A stretch of DNA of 10,227 bases. Source: Verrucomicrobiota bacterium (GTDB lineage: Bacteria > Verrucomicrobiota > Verrucomicrobiia > Opitutales > Opitutaceae). The translations under genes and the position numbers were made by a program. Under the pieces are notes generated by a model. That model did not search any database. It saw only the letters and a program-made list of their open reading frames with translations, and had not been told where the DNA came from. Location of the stretch: the NCBI GenBank assembly GCA_023430565.1, contig JAEZAD010000205.1, positions 1 through 10,227 on the forward strand, in the 5' to 3' direction. Below are positions 1-6,882 of this stretch, one piece after another (the stretch's first letter is position 1; every line of letters begins with the position of its first letter).

Positions 1-83
1 CCGTCCATGTCGAAGATTGCCGCGTCAAAGGCACGACACGCGCAATTCTTCAGAGGCGCAGCGCTCTCGGCTGTGGATGGCAT
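1..83 (-). CDS. HAD-superfamily hydrolase, N-terminal fragment (beta-phosphoglucomutase-like)
   Basis: This reading frame starts with ATG at 83-81 on the minus strand and runs off the left edge after 27 codons. Residues 19-27 read FDAAIFDMD and the next codon begins GG (Gly). This matches HAD motif I (hydrophobic strand followed by DxDG), in which the first Asp is the nucleophile and the second the acid/base. Sugar-phosphate phosphatases and beta-phosphoglucomutases of this superfamily usually open with just such a KAVIFDMDG-type segment. The 18 or so residues before it are a little long and may be an extension. The gene follows the TonB-dependent receptor on the same strand after an 80-bp palindromic spacer, which would suit sugar uptake coupled to phosphosugar handling; that link is inference. 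Subfamily and substrate cannot be told from so short a fragment. No clear ribosome binding site is seen before the ATG. Confidence 0.7.
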   Translation of the reverse strand, partial: MPSTAESAAPLKNCACRAFDAAIFDMD

Positions 84-93
84 GAGGGGAGAC

Positions 94-125
94 GCGGGCC
101 GAGAGCCCGCCCCCACGGGCGGGCT
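94..125. repeat. GC-rich overlapping palindromes between receptor and HAD gene
   Basis: Two inverted repeats share one arm. The first pairs GCGGGC (94-99) with GCCCGC (105-110). The second pairs AGCCCGCCC (104-112) with GGGCGGGCT (117-125), a perfect 9-bp stem with loop CCAC. Only one can form at a time. There is no T-run on either side, so it is not a classical intrinsic terminator. It resembles the REP-type palindromes found between genes in GC-rich bacteria, and could limit 3' exonuclease decay of the receptor transcript or moderate read-through into the HAD gene. Confidence 0.55.
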
Positions 126-133
126 ACGTCGTG

Positions 134-153
134 CCCTGCGTGTGAGCGCAGGG
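134..153 (-). terminator. Hairpin just after the TonB-dependent receptor stop codon
   Basis: CCCTGCG (134-140) and CGCAGGG (147-153) form a perfect 7-bp stem with a 6-nt loop, ten bases beyond the receptor stop codon in the direction of its transcription. No U-run follows, so factor-independent termination would be weak. A competing 6-bp pairing between TGAGCG (143-148) and CGCTCA (161-166) would sequester the stop codon itself. It is probably a transcript-end or RNA-stability element. Confidence 0.4.
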
Positions 154-163
154 ATTTGAACGC

Positions 164-3100
164 TCAGAATTCGAACGTGTTGGTGAGATAGAACGACTGA
201 CCGCTGACGATGCGGTAGGCCGCCGGCGTGCCGTTGGGCTGGAAGGTGATCGGGATCAGCCCCTTCTCCTGGAACGCGTCCCTGATGTTGAGCTGAATGC
301 GCCAGCGCAACTTCTCGGACAGCTTGCGTTGGTAGCCCACCCACAGGTCGACATTGGTCTCGGATGGCCCGCGGAAGGGATTCGCCAGATCATATTCGAC
401 CGTCGTCGGATCGTTCGGATTTCGGGTCGGCGGATAACCAAGGATGACGCTGCTCTGATAACGCAGGCCGGCGCCGATGTTCACGCCCTTCAACCAACCC
501 TCGGTGAAATCGTAGTTCGAGATCAGGTTCGCGCGCCATTCGCGGAGCTCGGGCACCGTCGTGTTCTCGACGAGCTGGGCCAGGCGCCACTCGCTGCCCG
601 GCGCGGCGACGAGACCTTCGCCGTCGAACCAGTTTTTGCCGGCAGTCACAACGTCTTCCGTGCCCCAATAGTGGTGAAGTTTGGATACGCCGTCGGGCAC
701 CGTCAGCGCCTCGGCGACCAGGCTCATGAACTCGCGCATGTTGGTGTTGCCGATGTTGGTGCGACGTGCGTCGGTCTTGCTCGCGTTGGCGACGATGCGC
801 CAGTTCTCCGTCGGTTGGGCGCTGACCTCGATTTCCCAGCCCTTGGAGACGTTGTCCTCGGTGATCGCGAAGCCGGTGGGCACGGTGTAGCTCGATTCGC
901 GGGTGGACGGCCCGAAGTCGCCAAACGTGTCGATGCGCCAGGCCTGCCAGAAACGCGGATCGACGGCGCGCTGGAAGGCGCGCGTGTTGTCGATGATCCG
1001 GCGCTCCGTCGCCGGCGAAACGATCCAGCTGCCGTCATTGGACAGCACTTCGCCTTCCTGCAGCGGACGGTTGGCGAAGTAGTGGAAGTTGTAGCGCATC
1101 GGGTCGCCGCCCGTGTTGGTGTTGAAGATGTCCGTGTCCTCGCCCTGAGCACCCGGGGCGGTCGCATCGTAGCCCCAAGGCTTGATATTGTAGCCGAAGA
1201 CGTTCGCGAAATTCTGCGTGAGCTGCATCCAGTTGCCGATCGAGGCGGCATTGATCTGCGTGCTGCTCGCGTTCGTGTTGCTCGTTTCGTAGCGGTTTAC
1301 GCGAAGCGAGAAACGGCCGTCCTTGGTTTCGATGCGGATGCCTTTGTCGACCGTCTTCCCGGAAGGTGCAGGCAACGCCTCGCCATAAATGTCCACACGG
1401 CTGGAGTCCGGTTTGAAGTTCGTCGAGCGGTTGTAATACAGGCTGACCTCGAACGGCAGTCGCTCGGTCGCCTGACGGACAAACGGCAGCTCCGCGAGGT
1501 GCGCGACGAAGCTGTAGGATTTCGACTCGACCTCCACGCGCTGCCCGGCGGACGGGAGCTTGTAATAGGTCGGACTAAGATTCACCGCACCGCGGTCCTG
1601 CGTGACGGGAAAGTCGCTGGGCGACATGTCGAAGGCCCACGATTCGGCGATGTCCTTGCGCCAGCCGACCGTGCTCACAAATGCGCGGTCGAGCCACTTG
1701 CCCTGCCACACCACGGCCTGCGACTCGGTGGTCGCTTTCGTGAGGGTGGCGCGGGTGGTGAGACGATCGCGGTTCGCGTCCGACGCGTTTGCGTCGACGA
1801 GGTTGAGCTGGGTGGAACTCCATCCCACGTAGTTGGCCGGGTTTTCCGATTGCGTCGTGGCGCGCGTGGGCGAGTCCGGCAGGTAAAAGCCATTCTCCCA
1901 CGGATCCGCCGGGTTCACATTGCTGTTCCACGTCGAATCGAAGTAGCGGATCGCGCCGCTCGCCATCGTGACGTTACCGCTGACCGCGGGCAGGTGGGCA
2001 TTCGCGAGCGGCTTTCCGAGGAGCGAGTCGCCGAGATAAACAACCTGCGTCGGAATCAGCGCGCCGTTGAAGCGCTGGTCGGTGCGGCCGGAGAGCGCGT
2101 AGTAGGCATCGTCAAAGATGCCGTAGCGCTGCCAGGTGCGCGCGTCGCTCTCGACCTCGTCCTTGGCCGCAAGTCCCGTGACCGTGTGAACGCCGAGTGC
2201 ACGCCGGACCCAGCTGTTTCCATTCTCCTCGAAATCGTGCTTCACGAACGCGGTGGCCCGCAGGGACTCGCGCTCCGTGCTCAGCGAGCGATTGCTCCAC
2301 GCGTTGTTGGAGGAGACGAAGGCACGGCCGACGTTGGGATTCGGGGTGCCGTCCGAATAGGGTTCGCCCCCTTCAACCAAGCCGAGGTCGGGCGAGCCGT
2401 CGCCATAGACGGCCATCGGATCGACCTGCAGGCGCACATCGCCCGGCAGCAGCGCCCGTTGGCCGTTGTCATAACGCTCCTGCGAGTAGTCGAGCGAGAG
2501 GCCGAGGCGATTGCGGAGGTAGGTCTGCGAGAGGTTCACGTTGCCGACGTCGAAGTTCTGCCACTCGCGCTTCGTGTCGCCGTCGATCAGCCGATTGTAG
2601 AAATCGAAAATCGAAGCGTCGGTCAGGAGATTGTTTTTCCAGAGGCCCGCCTTCGAGAAAGGCGCGCCGGAGTTGATCGCCCATTGGGCCGTGCCTTGTA
2701 GCGAGACCCAGCCGTTGTCCGGCATCGCGGCAATACCGCCATCCACCCCGCCGTCCGCCCCGCGCCCGCCGGCCACGAACGCACCGATGATATCGGTCAC
2801 CATCGCGCTCTGGTTGCCATTCGACATGAACACCGTCGGGCCCGCGCGGCCCGAGGGGAACGCGAAGGTGCCGAGATACGGCTGGTAAGCGGGGTTTTTC
2901 GGGCCGGAGGCGAGGTTCACGCGGAACTGGCCATGATTGGGCCGGCCGGACAAATGATCGAAGGCCTGGAACTGATTGTAGGTCGCCTGATTCATTTGGG
3001 TGAACCAGGGCGTGATCGCGTCGGACGGCGGCAGCATGCGCGGGTTGTTGCTGTCGATGCTGCCGGTTTCGAAGTTGGCCTTGATCGATGTGAAGGTGTC

Positions 3101-3937
3101 GCCACGATTCAGCGCCTTCGGTTCGTAACGAAGAGCCGAATACAACCGCCGGTCGTCGGAGAACGCCGAGTCCTGCCGGTATTTCTCATCGTCGCCAAGC
3201 AGCGCGACACGAAGCGCGAGCTCTCCGGGCAGGATCTCGCGATTGGCGTCGAGCGTGGCCCGCGCGCTGCCGTAGTTGTCGAAGCGAAACTCGGCGGAGC
3301 CGAAATTGCGGAACTGGGCCGACTTCAGACCCGTGTTGATGATGCCGGCGGGGCTGCCCTGGCCGAAGAGGATGGAATTGGCGCCGCGCTGCAGATCGAC
3401 GCGGTCGACGTTGTAGGCGTCCCAGGGCACGTCGGAGCGGAAGAAATCGCGCGTGTTGTCCGCGGCCGCGAGACCGCGCAGGCGGGTGTTTTCGTTTGGC
3501 CGCACGGTGTCCTCGTTGAGCTGGGCGGCATCGCCCGCGCCGGCGAAGTTGCCCCGCAGGCCGCCGACTTCGGTGCCGGTGGTGTATTGGAGGAGCGAGG
3601 CGTTGTCGGTCGCGCCGGTGTCGCGCAGGAACTGCGTGGTGACGACCGACACGGCCGCGCCGACGTCGCGCAGTTGCGTGTTCAGGCGGTTGCCCGCGAG
3701 CGTGGTGGCGGTGTTGTAGCTGTTCGGCGCGGTCGCCGAGACTTCGAACGGCGAGAGGACGACGATTTCATCGTCTTCCGCCGCAGTCGTGGAGGCCGGC
3801 GCTTCCGCTTGCGCGAACAGGGCGGACGAGGAGGCCAAAGCCGCAGCAGCCAGGAAGGAAATCCATCGGCTCGGCGTGGGTTGTCGGAATGAGTCCGGAA
3901 GTGAGCGCACAGTCCGGTTCGAGGTGCTCGAGTTCAT
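164..3937 (-). CDS. TonB-dependent outer-membrane receptor (Opitutaceae type)
   Basis: A 1257-residue outer-membrane transporter that would import a bound ligand using energy from the TonB-ExbB-ExbD complex. A charged N-region (1-24) precedes a hydrophobic, Ala-rich export segment (about 25-42) with likely cleavage after AQA near residue 44. A TonB-box-like segment follows, EIVVLSPFEVSA (57-68). The plug domain spans roughly 78-205 and includes RLRGLAAADNTRDFF and the conserved-looking VDRVDLQRGANSILFGQGSPAGIIN stretch (VDLQRGANSILFGQG is typical of the plug). The remaining thousand residues are the beta-barrel, ending in the terminal aromatic motif NTFEF. It is far longer than classical siderophore receptors (about 700 residues), as expected for this verrucomicrobial group, so the ligand may be an oligosaccharide or plant polymer product, but nothing in the sequence fixes it. 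The ATG at 3937 is the only Met before the signal; a GTG at codon 10 is an alternative. No Shine-Dalgarno is evident. A possible operator lies 30-58 bp upstream. Confidence 0.95.
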   Translation of the reverse strand: MNSSTSNRTVRSLPDSFRQPTPSRWISFLAAAALASSSALFAQAEAPASTTAAEDDEIVVLSPFEVSATAPNSYNTATTLAGNRLNTQLRDVGAAVSVVTTQFLRDTGATDNASLLQYTTGTEVGGLRGNFAGAGDAAQLNEDTVRPNENTRLRGLAAADNTRDFFRSDVPWDAYNVDRVDLQRGANSILFGQGSPAGIINTGLKSAQFRNFGSAEFRFDNYGSARATLDANREILPGELALRVALLGDDEKYRQDSAFSDDRRLYSALRYEPKALNRGDTFTSIKANFETGSIDSNNPRMLPPSDAITPWFTQMNQATYNQFQAFDHLSGRPNHGQFRVNLASGPKNPAYQPYLGTFAFPSGRAGPTVFMSNGNQSAMVTDIIGAFVAGGRGADGGVDGGIAAMPDNGWVSLQGTAQWAINSGAPFSKAGLWKNNLLTDASIFDFYNRLIDGDTKREWQNFDVGNVNLSQTYLRNRLGLSLDYSQERYDNGQRALLPGDVRLQVDPMAVYGDGSPDLGLVEGGEPYSDGTPNPNVGRAFVSSNNAWSNRSLSTERESLRATAFVKHDFEENGNSWVRRALGVHTVTGLAAKDEVESDARTWQRYGIFDDAYYALSGRTDQRFNGALIPTQVVYLGDSLLGKPLANAHLPAVSGNVTMASGAIRYFDSTWNSNVNPADPWENGFYLPDSPTRATTQSENPANYVGWSSTQLNLVDANASDANRDRLTTRATLTKATTESQAVVWQGKWLDRAFVSTVGWRKDIAESWAFDMSPSDFPVTQDRGAVNLSPTYYKLPSAGQRVEVESKSYSFVAHLAELPFVRQATERLPFEVSLYYNRSTNFKPDSSRVDIYGEALPAPSGKTVDKGIRIETKDGRFSLRVNRYETSNTNASSTQINAASIGNWMQLTQNFANVFGYNIKPWGYDATAPGAQGEDTDIFNTNTGGDPMRYNFHYFANRPLQEGEVLSNDGSWIVSPATERRIIDNTRAFQRAVDPRFWQAWRIDTFGDFGPSTRESSYTVPTGFAITEDNVSKGWEIEVSAQPTENWRIVANASKTDARRTNIGNTNMREFMSLVAEALTVPDGVSKLHHYWGTEDVVTAGKNWFDGEGLVAAPGSEWRLAQLVENTTVPELREWRANLISNYDFTEGWLKGVNIGAGLRYQSSVILGYPPTRNPNDPTTVEYDLANPFRGPSETNVDLWVGYQRKLSEKLRWRIQLNIRDAFQEKGLIPITFQPNGTPAAYRIVSGQSFYLTNTFEF

Positions 3938-3966
3938 AGGGTAGGTAACGCGGTCGCGTCAGCGGG

Positions 3967-3995
3967 TGATGACTCTTGGGGGGTTAACGTCATCA
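3967..3995 (-). promoter_or_regulatory. Inverted repeat upstream of the receptor, possible operator
   Basis: TGATGAC (3967-3973) and GTCATCA (3989-3995) are perfect inverted repeats separated by 15 bp, so the half-site centres are 22 bp apart, about two helical turns. That spacing suits a dimeric regulator binding one DNA face. The element lies 30-58 bp before the receptor ATG, within the 5' region of its transcript or promoter. Some 60 bp further upstream, TGCAAACGTT (4035-4044) resembles one half of a LacI-family operator, but its other half is degenerate. No convincing -35/-10 pair was found. Role is inferred from position and symmetry only. Confidence 0.4.
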
Positions 3996-4113
3996 GCGAT
4001 ACCGGTCTATCTCGAGGGAGCTACAGCGCTCGTCTGCAAACGTTGCGTTGCGCGGCGCGGATAACGGCGGACGCCGCTGACTTGGACGCGGCGAGCCTCT
4101 TCCCGCGCCAGCG

Positions 4114-4151
4114 AAAAACAAAAAGGTCCTGCCTCCGGTGGGCAGGACCTT
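4114..4151 (-). terminator. Strong intrinsic terminator of the 82-residue gene
   Basis: Read on the minus strand, AAGGTCCTGCC pairs perfectly with GGCAGGACCTT (plus-strand arms 4123-4133 and 4141-4151, 11 bp, 7-nt loop). The transcript then reads TTTTTGTTTTT, counting the last two bases of the stem. This is a textbook factor-independent terminator starting ten bases after the stop codon at 4161. It separates the 82-residue gene from the receptor, so the receptor should have its own promoter within 3938-4113. Confidence 0.9.
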
Positions 4152-4160
4152 CCATTCATC

Positions 4161-4409
4161 CTAGTCGCGCGTTTCGACCCAGCCCGCGAACGCTTCGGGC
4201 CAGTCACGCTCCGCCGCAGCAAAGACGTCGGGCCAGCCGCGCCGGATAAGATCGCTGCAGGTCTCTTCCGCCTGCTGCGACAGGTATTCGGCGACGACGG
4301 CACAGCGATCCTGCCAGTCTTCCGGATATACGGCGCGGGCCCAGCCCTGCATGCGACGGAGATTATTATTACTCAGAACAGATTTGGATGCTTGATTCAT
4401 AGATGACAT
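4161..4409 (-). CDS. Small hypothetical protein, 82 residues
   Basis: I do not recognise this protein. It is Trp- and acid-rich towards the C-terminus (for example YPEDWQDR at 28-35, then GWPDV, RDWPEAF and GWVETRD), with two Cys (38 and 51) and no signal peptide or membrane segment, so it is probably a small soluble cytoplasmic protein of mainly helical character. The first 26 residues are Ser/Asn-rich and may be disordered. Support for its being real comes from the strong terminator placed immediately after its stop codon. Start choice is uncertain: ATG at 4409 and ATG at 4400 (residue 4) are both possible and neither has a clear Shine-Dalgarno. It lies 359 bp beyond the end of the aldo/keto-reductase-like gene on the same strand, so it probably has its own promoter. 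Confidence 0.65.
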   Translation of the reverse strand: MSSMNQASKSVLSNNNLRRMQGWARAVYPEDWQDRCAVVAEYLSQQAEETCSDLIRRGWPDVFAAAERDWPEAFAGWVETRD

Positions 4410-4768
4410 CAGGGGCGTTTCGGGCCCGAGTGGAGACCGGCCCGTGCGCTCGCAGAACAGGTGCGAAGCAGGCGGGACAGCGCACGCGGACGTGCCGCGC
4501 CGCGATACAGGGGTGATCAGATGCGTCCGGTCGGCGCGGTCGCGTCCGGGATCATGGTTCGAAACTCAACCACGAGCCGAAGGAGCGACGGCGGCGCCGG
4601 ATGAACCCGGGCAGACGGCACGCAACAATCCTGCGTAGCTCGCAGAAAAAGATGGCGCGGTCGGCGTCATCAGGCGGACGCAGCGTTCAGATCGGCGATG
4701 TTTCGGCGATGCTCGCGTTCGCTTGGATCGAGGGCGATGCATGTGCGGTTGATTCCTTCCGTCCACGC
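4410..4768. other. Gene-free stretch between the small orphan and AKR-like gene A
   Basis: No reading frame here has a plausible start, composition or family motif. It should hold the promoter of the 82-residue gene and the transcript end of the AKR-like gene, but no T-rich terminator hairpin is visible after 4769. A small tandem repeat is present: TCGGCGATG at 4692-4700 and again at 4703-4711, an 11-bp period that would place both copies on one DNA face. Nothing else stands out. Confidence 0.5.
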
Positions 4769-5749
4769 TCACGCGTATTGAAATTCCAACGACCGTTCCG
4801 GATCCGTGGCCGCGTTCGTCAACGCAGCGACTTCTGCGGAGGTCAGGATGATTTTGGCCGCACAGCTCAATTCGCGCACTTCGCGCGGGGTGGACGGTGA
4901 GATGACAGCGGCGCTCACCTGAGGGTTGCTCAGCACCCAGGCGAGTGCGATCTGCGCCGGCGTGGCGAGCCGCTTGTCGGCGATCTGGGACAAGGGGCGC
5001 AAAACGGCTTCGCCGACGTCGCCGCCGGAGTGCTCGCTGTCCAACTCATCGACAGGGTTGAAATCTTGCAGCCCTCTCGCTCGCTGGGCGAGCAACTCGC
5101 CGACCGGCGAGGTCGCCAGGAAGCCGAGCCGAAGTTCGCGACATAGGGCGAGCGCGTCGTCGAGCTGGCCCGGGTTTCTCAGAGTATATTCGGCCTGCAA
5201 CGCCTCGAAGCGCGCGTGATTGCGCAGTTTCGAGCGGTGCAGCGAGTCAACGACCCGCCATGCCGGAAATCCGCCCGCCACGGCGTAACGCACGAGACCC
5301 GCGCGCACCAGCATGTCGACGGACTCCCGAACATCGTCCAACGGAAGCAACGCGTCGCTCCAGTCGCAGATCAACAGATCGAGATGCTTCGCGCGCAATC
5401 GGCGCAGCGAGCGCTCGCACGCTTCACGGACGAGATTCGCAAAGCTGACGCTGCCCCCATGCGAGGGGCGGAAGAAGTTGATGCGCGAAGCGAGCACCAG
5501 ACTGTCACGACGGATTCCTCGCTGCTCATGCCAGCGTCCGACGATGAGCTCGGAACTCCCTTCGCCACGCGGCGATGTGGCTGACGTCGAGCCTGCCTCG
5601 CCGAGACTTTGAATGAAGCTACCTCCGCAGGCGTAATACGCATCGAGGAGCGCAAACGACTCGGTCTCATCCATCGTATGGAAATGGGCCGTGTCGAGGC
5701 AGAGTTCGGAGATGTGAAGATCGGTGCGGCCAAGTTTTCGTTTATTCAT
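4769..5749 (-). CDS. Aldo/keto-reductase-fold protein A with degenerate catalytic tetrad
   Basis: At 326 residues this has the usual length and order of an aldo/keto reductase (TIM barrel, NAD(P)H-dependent carbonyl reduction). Visible family landmarks are the opening KLGRTDLHISELCLDT, GGSFIQ (42-47), LVREACERSLRRL (106-118), LDLLICDW (123-130), GLVRYAVAGGFPAWRVVDSL, EALQAEYTL, and IALAWVLSNP near the C-terminus. The catalytic Asp-Tyr-Lys-His set of the family is not intact. Asp of the FIDTA motif is Gln47, no Tyr follows at the usual place, the Lys of the LATK strand is Arg89, and the His of the QIHWPD motif is Asp129. The NADP-contacting SNF is GGF, and the C-terminal phosphate-binding Arg and Asn also look changed. 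It may therefore be a non-catalytic or repurposed member. Its ATG overlaps the end of the PAS gene by 8 bp, suggesting translational coupling. It is a clear paralogue of the gene at 9389. Confidence 0.9.
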   Translation of the reverse strand: MNKRKLGRTDLHISELCLDTAHFHTMDETESFALLDAYYACGGSFIQSLGEAGSTSATSPRGEGSSELIVGRWHEQRGIRRDSLVLASRINFFRPSHGGSVSFANLVREACERSLRRLRAKHLDLLICDWSDALLPLDDVRESVDMLVRAGLVRYAVAGGFPAWRVVDSLHRSKLRNHARFEALQAEYTLRNPGQLDDALALCRELRLGFLATSPVGELLAQRARGLQDFNPVDELDSEHSGGDVGEAVLRPLSQIADKRLATPAQIALAWVLSNPQVSAAVISPSTPREVRELSCAAKIILTSAEVAALTNAATDPERSLEFQYA

Positions 5750-6248
5750 GATGAATCATTCTGAGGGCGGTTGAGTGGGAAAAAGCCGCGAAGCTCGGTT
5801 CGTCCGAAGCCGATTGCGCTCTCTCGCGGTGATCGCAGCGGACGCGATCGACGAGGCCTTCGATCGCATGGACGCGGCCGGCGGCGTCGACAACCGGCGT
5901 AAACCGGTCCTCGACCCTCAGCCAACCGCCGTGGGCGGTGCGAAGGGCGTATTCGACCGTCGCGCGCTGGCGGTGCAGCACCGCCAGGCGCACCCGCTCG
6001 TCGACGCGCTCCCGATCGGAACGCGCGATGAGATCGCCGAACGCGATGCTCGCGTTGCCGATGAACCGATGCGGATCGTAACCGGTGACGTCGCGGCAGC
6101 CGGCGCTGACGTATTCCATCGTCCAGCGGGAATCATGACAGCGCCGATAAAAGAATCCGCTGAGATTGCCGATCAGCCGGGCCAGCGTGGCGTGGCAGTC
6201 CACACCGTCGAAAACGTCCGTGTCGGAGGAGGGAAAGATTAGGTTCAT
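5742..6248 (-). CDS. Stand-alone PAS (PAS_3-type) sensor protein
   Basis: A 168-residue protein that is almost entirely one PAS/PAC domain (about residues 25-135). The match includes WTMEYVSAGCRDVTGYDP (42-59), FGDLI followed by DRERVDERVRLAV, VEYALRTAHGGWLRVEDR (98-115) and the closing VHAIEGLVDRV. In many PAS_3 proteins the loop after the LI segment reads HPDDR; here it is ARSDR. There is no kinase, GGDEF, HTH or other output domain, and no membrane segment, so it is a cytoplasmic sensor module that must act through a partner. The final codons overlap the start of AKR-like gene A by 8 bp, which makes that protein the obvious candidate partner (inference). Cofactor or ligand cannot be told. 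The 106-bp spacer from the upstream Rnk-type gene contains a hairpin. No Shine-Dalgarno is seen before the ATG at 6248. Confidence 0.85.
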   Translation of the reverse strand: MNLIFPSSDTDVFDGVDCHATLARLIGNLSGFFYRRCHDSRWTMEYVSAGCRDVTGYDPHRFIGNASIAFGDLIARSDRERVDERVRLAVLHRQRATVEYALRTAHGGWLRVEDRFTPVVDAAGRVHAIEGLVDRVRCDHRERAQSASDEPSFAAFSHSTALRMIHHE

Positions 6249-6281
6249 GTTATTTTGGGTTGAGGATCATTTTGAGTTCGC

Positions 6282-6303
6282 GCTTCGCGCCCAGGCGCGA
6301 AGC
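6282..6303 (-). terminator. Hairpin between the Rnk-type and PAS genes
   Basis: GCTTCGCGC (6282-6290) and GCGCGAAGC (6295-6303) form a perfect 9-bp stem with a 4-nt loop. A second small stem, GCTCC/GGAGC, lies at 6311-6323. On the transcribed minus strand no U-run follows, so this is more likely a processing, stability or partial-termination element that sets the ratio of PAS/AKR to Rnk message than a full terminator. Confidence 0.4.
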
Positions 6304-6354
6304 AAATGAAGCTCCGGCGGAGCGCGCCGCGGGCGGAGCACGGCAGACGGGGCG

Positions 6355-6792
6355 TCACACCATCGCACTCGCCAGCGCGGGCCATGGGCTGACGGGCTCG
6401 GAGACGGCAGCGGGTGCCGCCACGCGGCGGACTTTGAGCTGACGGATGCCGCCCGGCGTCGCCCACTTCACGATATCGCCTGCGCGGCAGCCAAGGAGAG
6501 CCGTGCCGATCGGAGCGAGGATCGAGATGCGCTTGCGTTCGATGTCGGCGCGATCCGGAAACGTGATGGTGTATTCTTCGACCTCGCTCGTTTCGAGGTC
6601 CTCGAATTCCACGGTGGCGTCCATCGTGACAACCTCCGGAGGGAGGGAGTAGGAATCGACCACTGCGGCGCGGTCGAGTTCGTCGCTTAATTTCCGCAAG
6701 GCCGGGCTGGCGTTCGAGTGCAGCGCGGTGGCCAGCAGCAATCGGAGACGGCTGTAATCTTCGCGCGAGATGTAGATAGGAGTATGGTTCAT
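6355..6792 (-). CDS. rnk: GreA/GreB-family, Rnk-type RNA polymerase-binding regulator
   Basis: At 145 residues it is close to E. coli Rnk (136). Rnk-type proteins bind near the secondary channel of RNA polymerase with a short coiled-coil and a C-terminal FKBP-like domain; unlike GreA/GreB they lack the long coiled-coil that drives transcript cleavage, and Rnk was first described as a regulator of nucleoside diphosphate kinase. Visible landmarks are IYISREDYSRLRLLL (6-20), LSDELDRAAVV (35-45), the family-typical LPPEVVTMDATVEFEDL (50-66), and the FKBP-like core ISILAPIGTALLGCRAGD (89-106) followed by PGGIRQLKVRRV. The residues after about 128 (AVSEPVSPWPALASAMV) are a divergent tail. Start ATG at 6792 matches the family N-terminus. 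It lies 90 bp after the phosphoesterase gene; a 10-base C/G homopolymer sits in its leader. Probable role: tuning transcription under stress or energy limitation. Confidence 0.85.
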   Translation of the reverse strand: MNHTPIYISREDYSRLRLLLATALHSNASPALRKLSDELDRAAVVDSYSLPPEVVTMDATVEFEDLETSEVEEYTITFPDRADIERKRISILAPIGTALLGCRAGDIVKWATPGGIRQLKVRRVAAPAAVSEPVSPWPALASAMV

Positions 6793-6837
6793 GATGATAC
6801 TGAGTTTTGTCAGGGTTGGTTGTGCAGCCGCGCGTGT

Positions 6838-6853
6838 CCCCGGGGGGGGGGAC
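6838..6853. repeat. Homopolymer of ten G within a short palindrome
   Basis: Four C (6838-6841) are followed directly by ten G (6842-6851) and AC; with the preceding GT this makes GTCCCC / GGGGAC arms around a G6 core. It lies in the 90-bp spacer after the phosphoesterase stop codon and before the Rnk-type start, so on the transcript it is a C10 tract in the leader. Homopolymers this long are prone to slipped-strand length change and also to sequencing error. Length change here would not alter a reading frame but could alter leader folding. Confidence 0.7.
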
Positions 6854-6882
6854 GCTCGTGTCGCTGCGAAAGAGATCGCCGA

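Noticed and set aside
136..166. tRNA T-arm-like string (GTTCAAATCC on the minus strand) after the receptor
   Set aside because: The flanking 5-bp stem needed for a T-arm does not pair, and no acceptor, D or anticodon arms are present.
329..2701. 790-codon open frame on the plus strand antisense to the TonB-dependent receptor
   Set aside because: Its product is an Arg/Val/Ala-rich string without domains, lying opposite a receptor with clear signal, plug and barrel. Long antisense frames arise from GC-rich third positions.
2933..3892. 319-codon plus-strand frame antisense to the receptor N-terminal half
   Set aside because: It lies opposite the plug domain, has no recognisable motif and shows the same biased composition as other antisense shadows.
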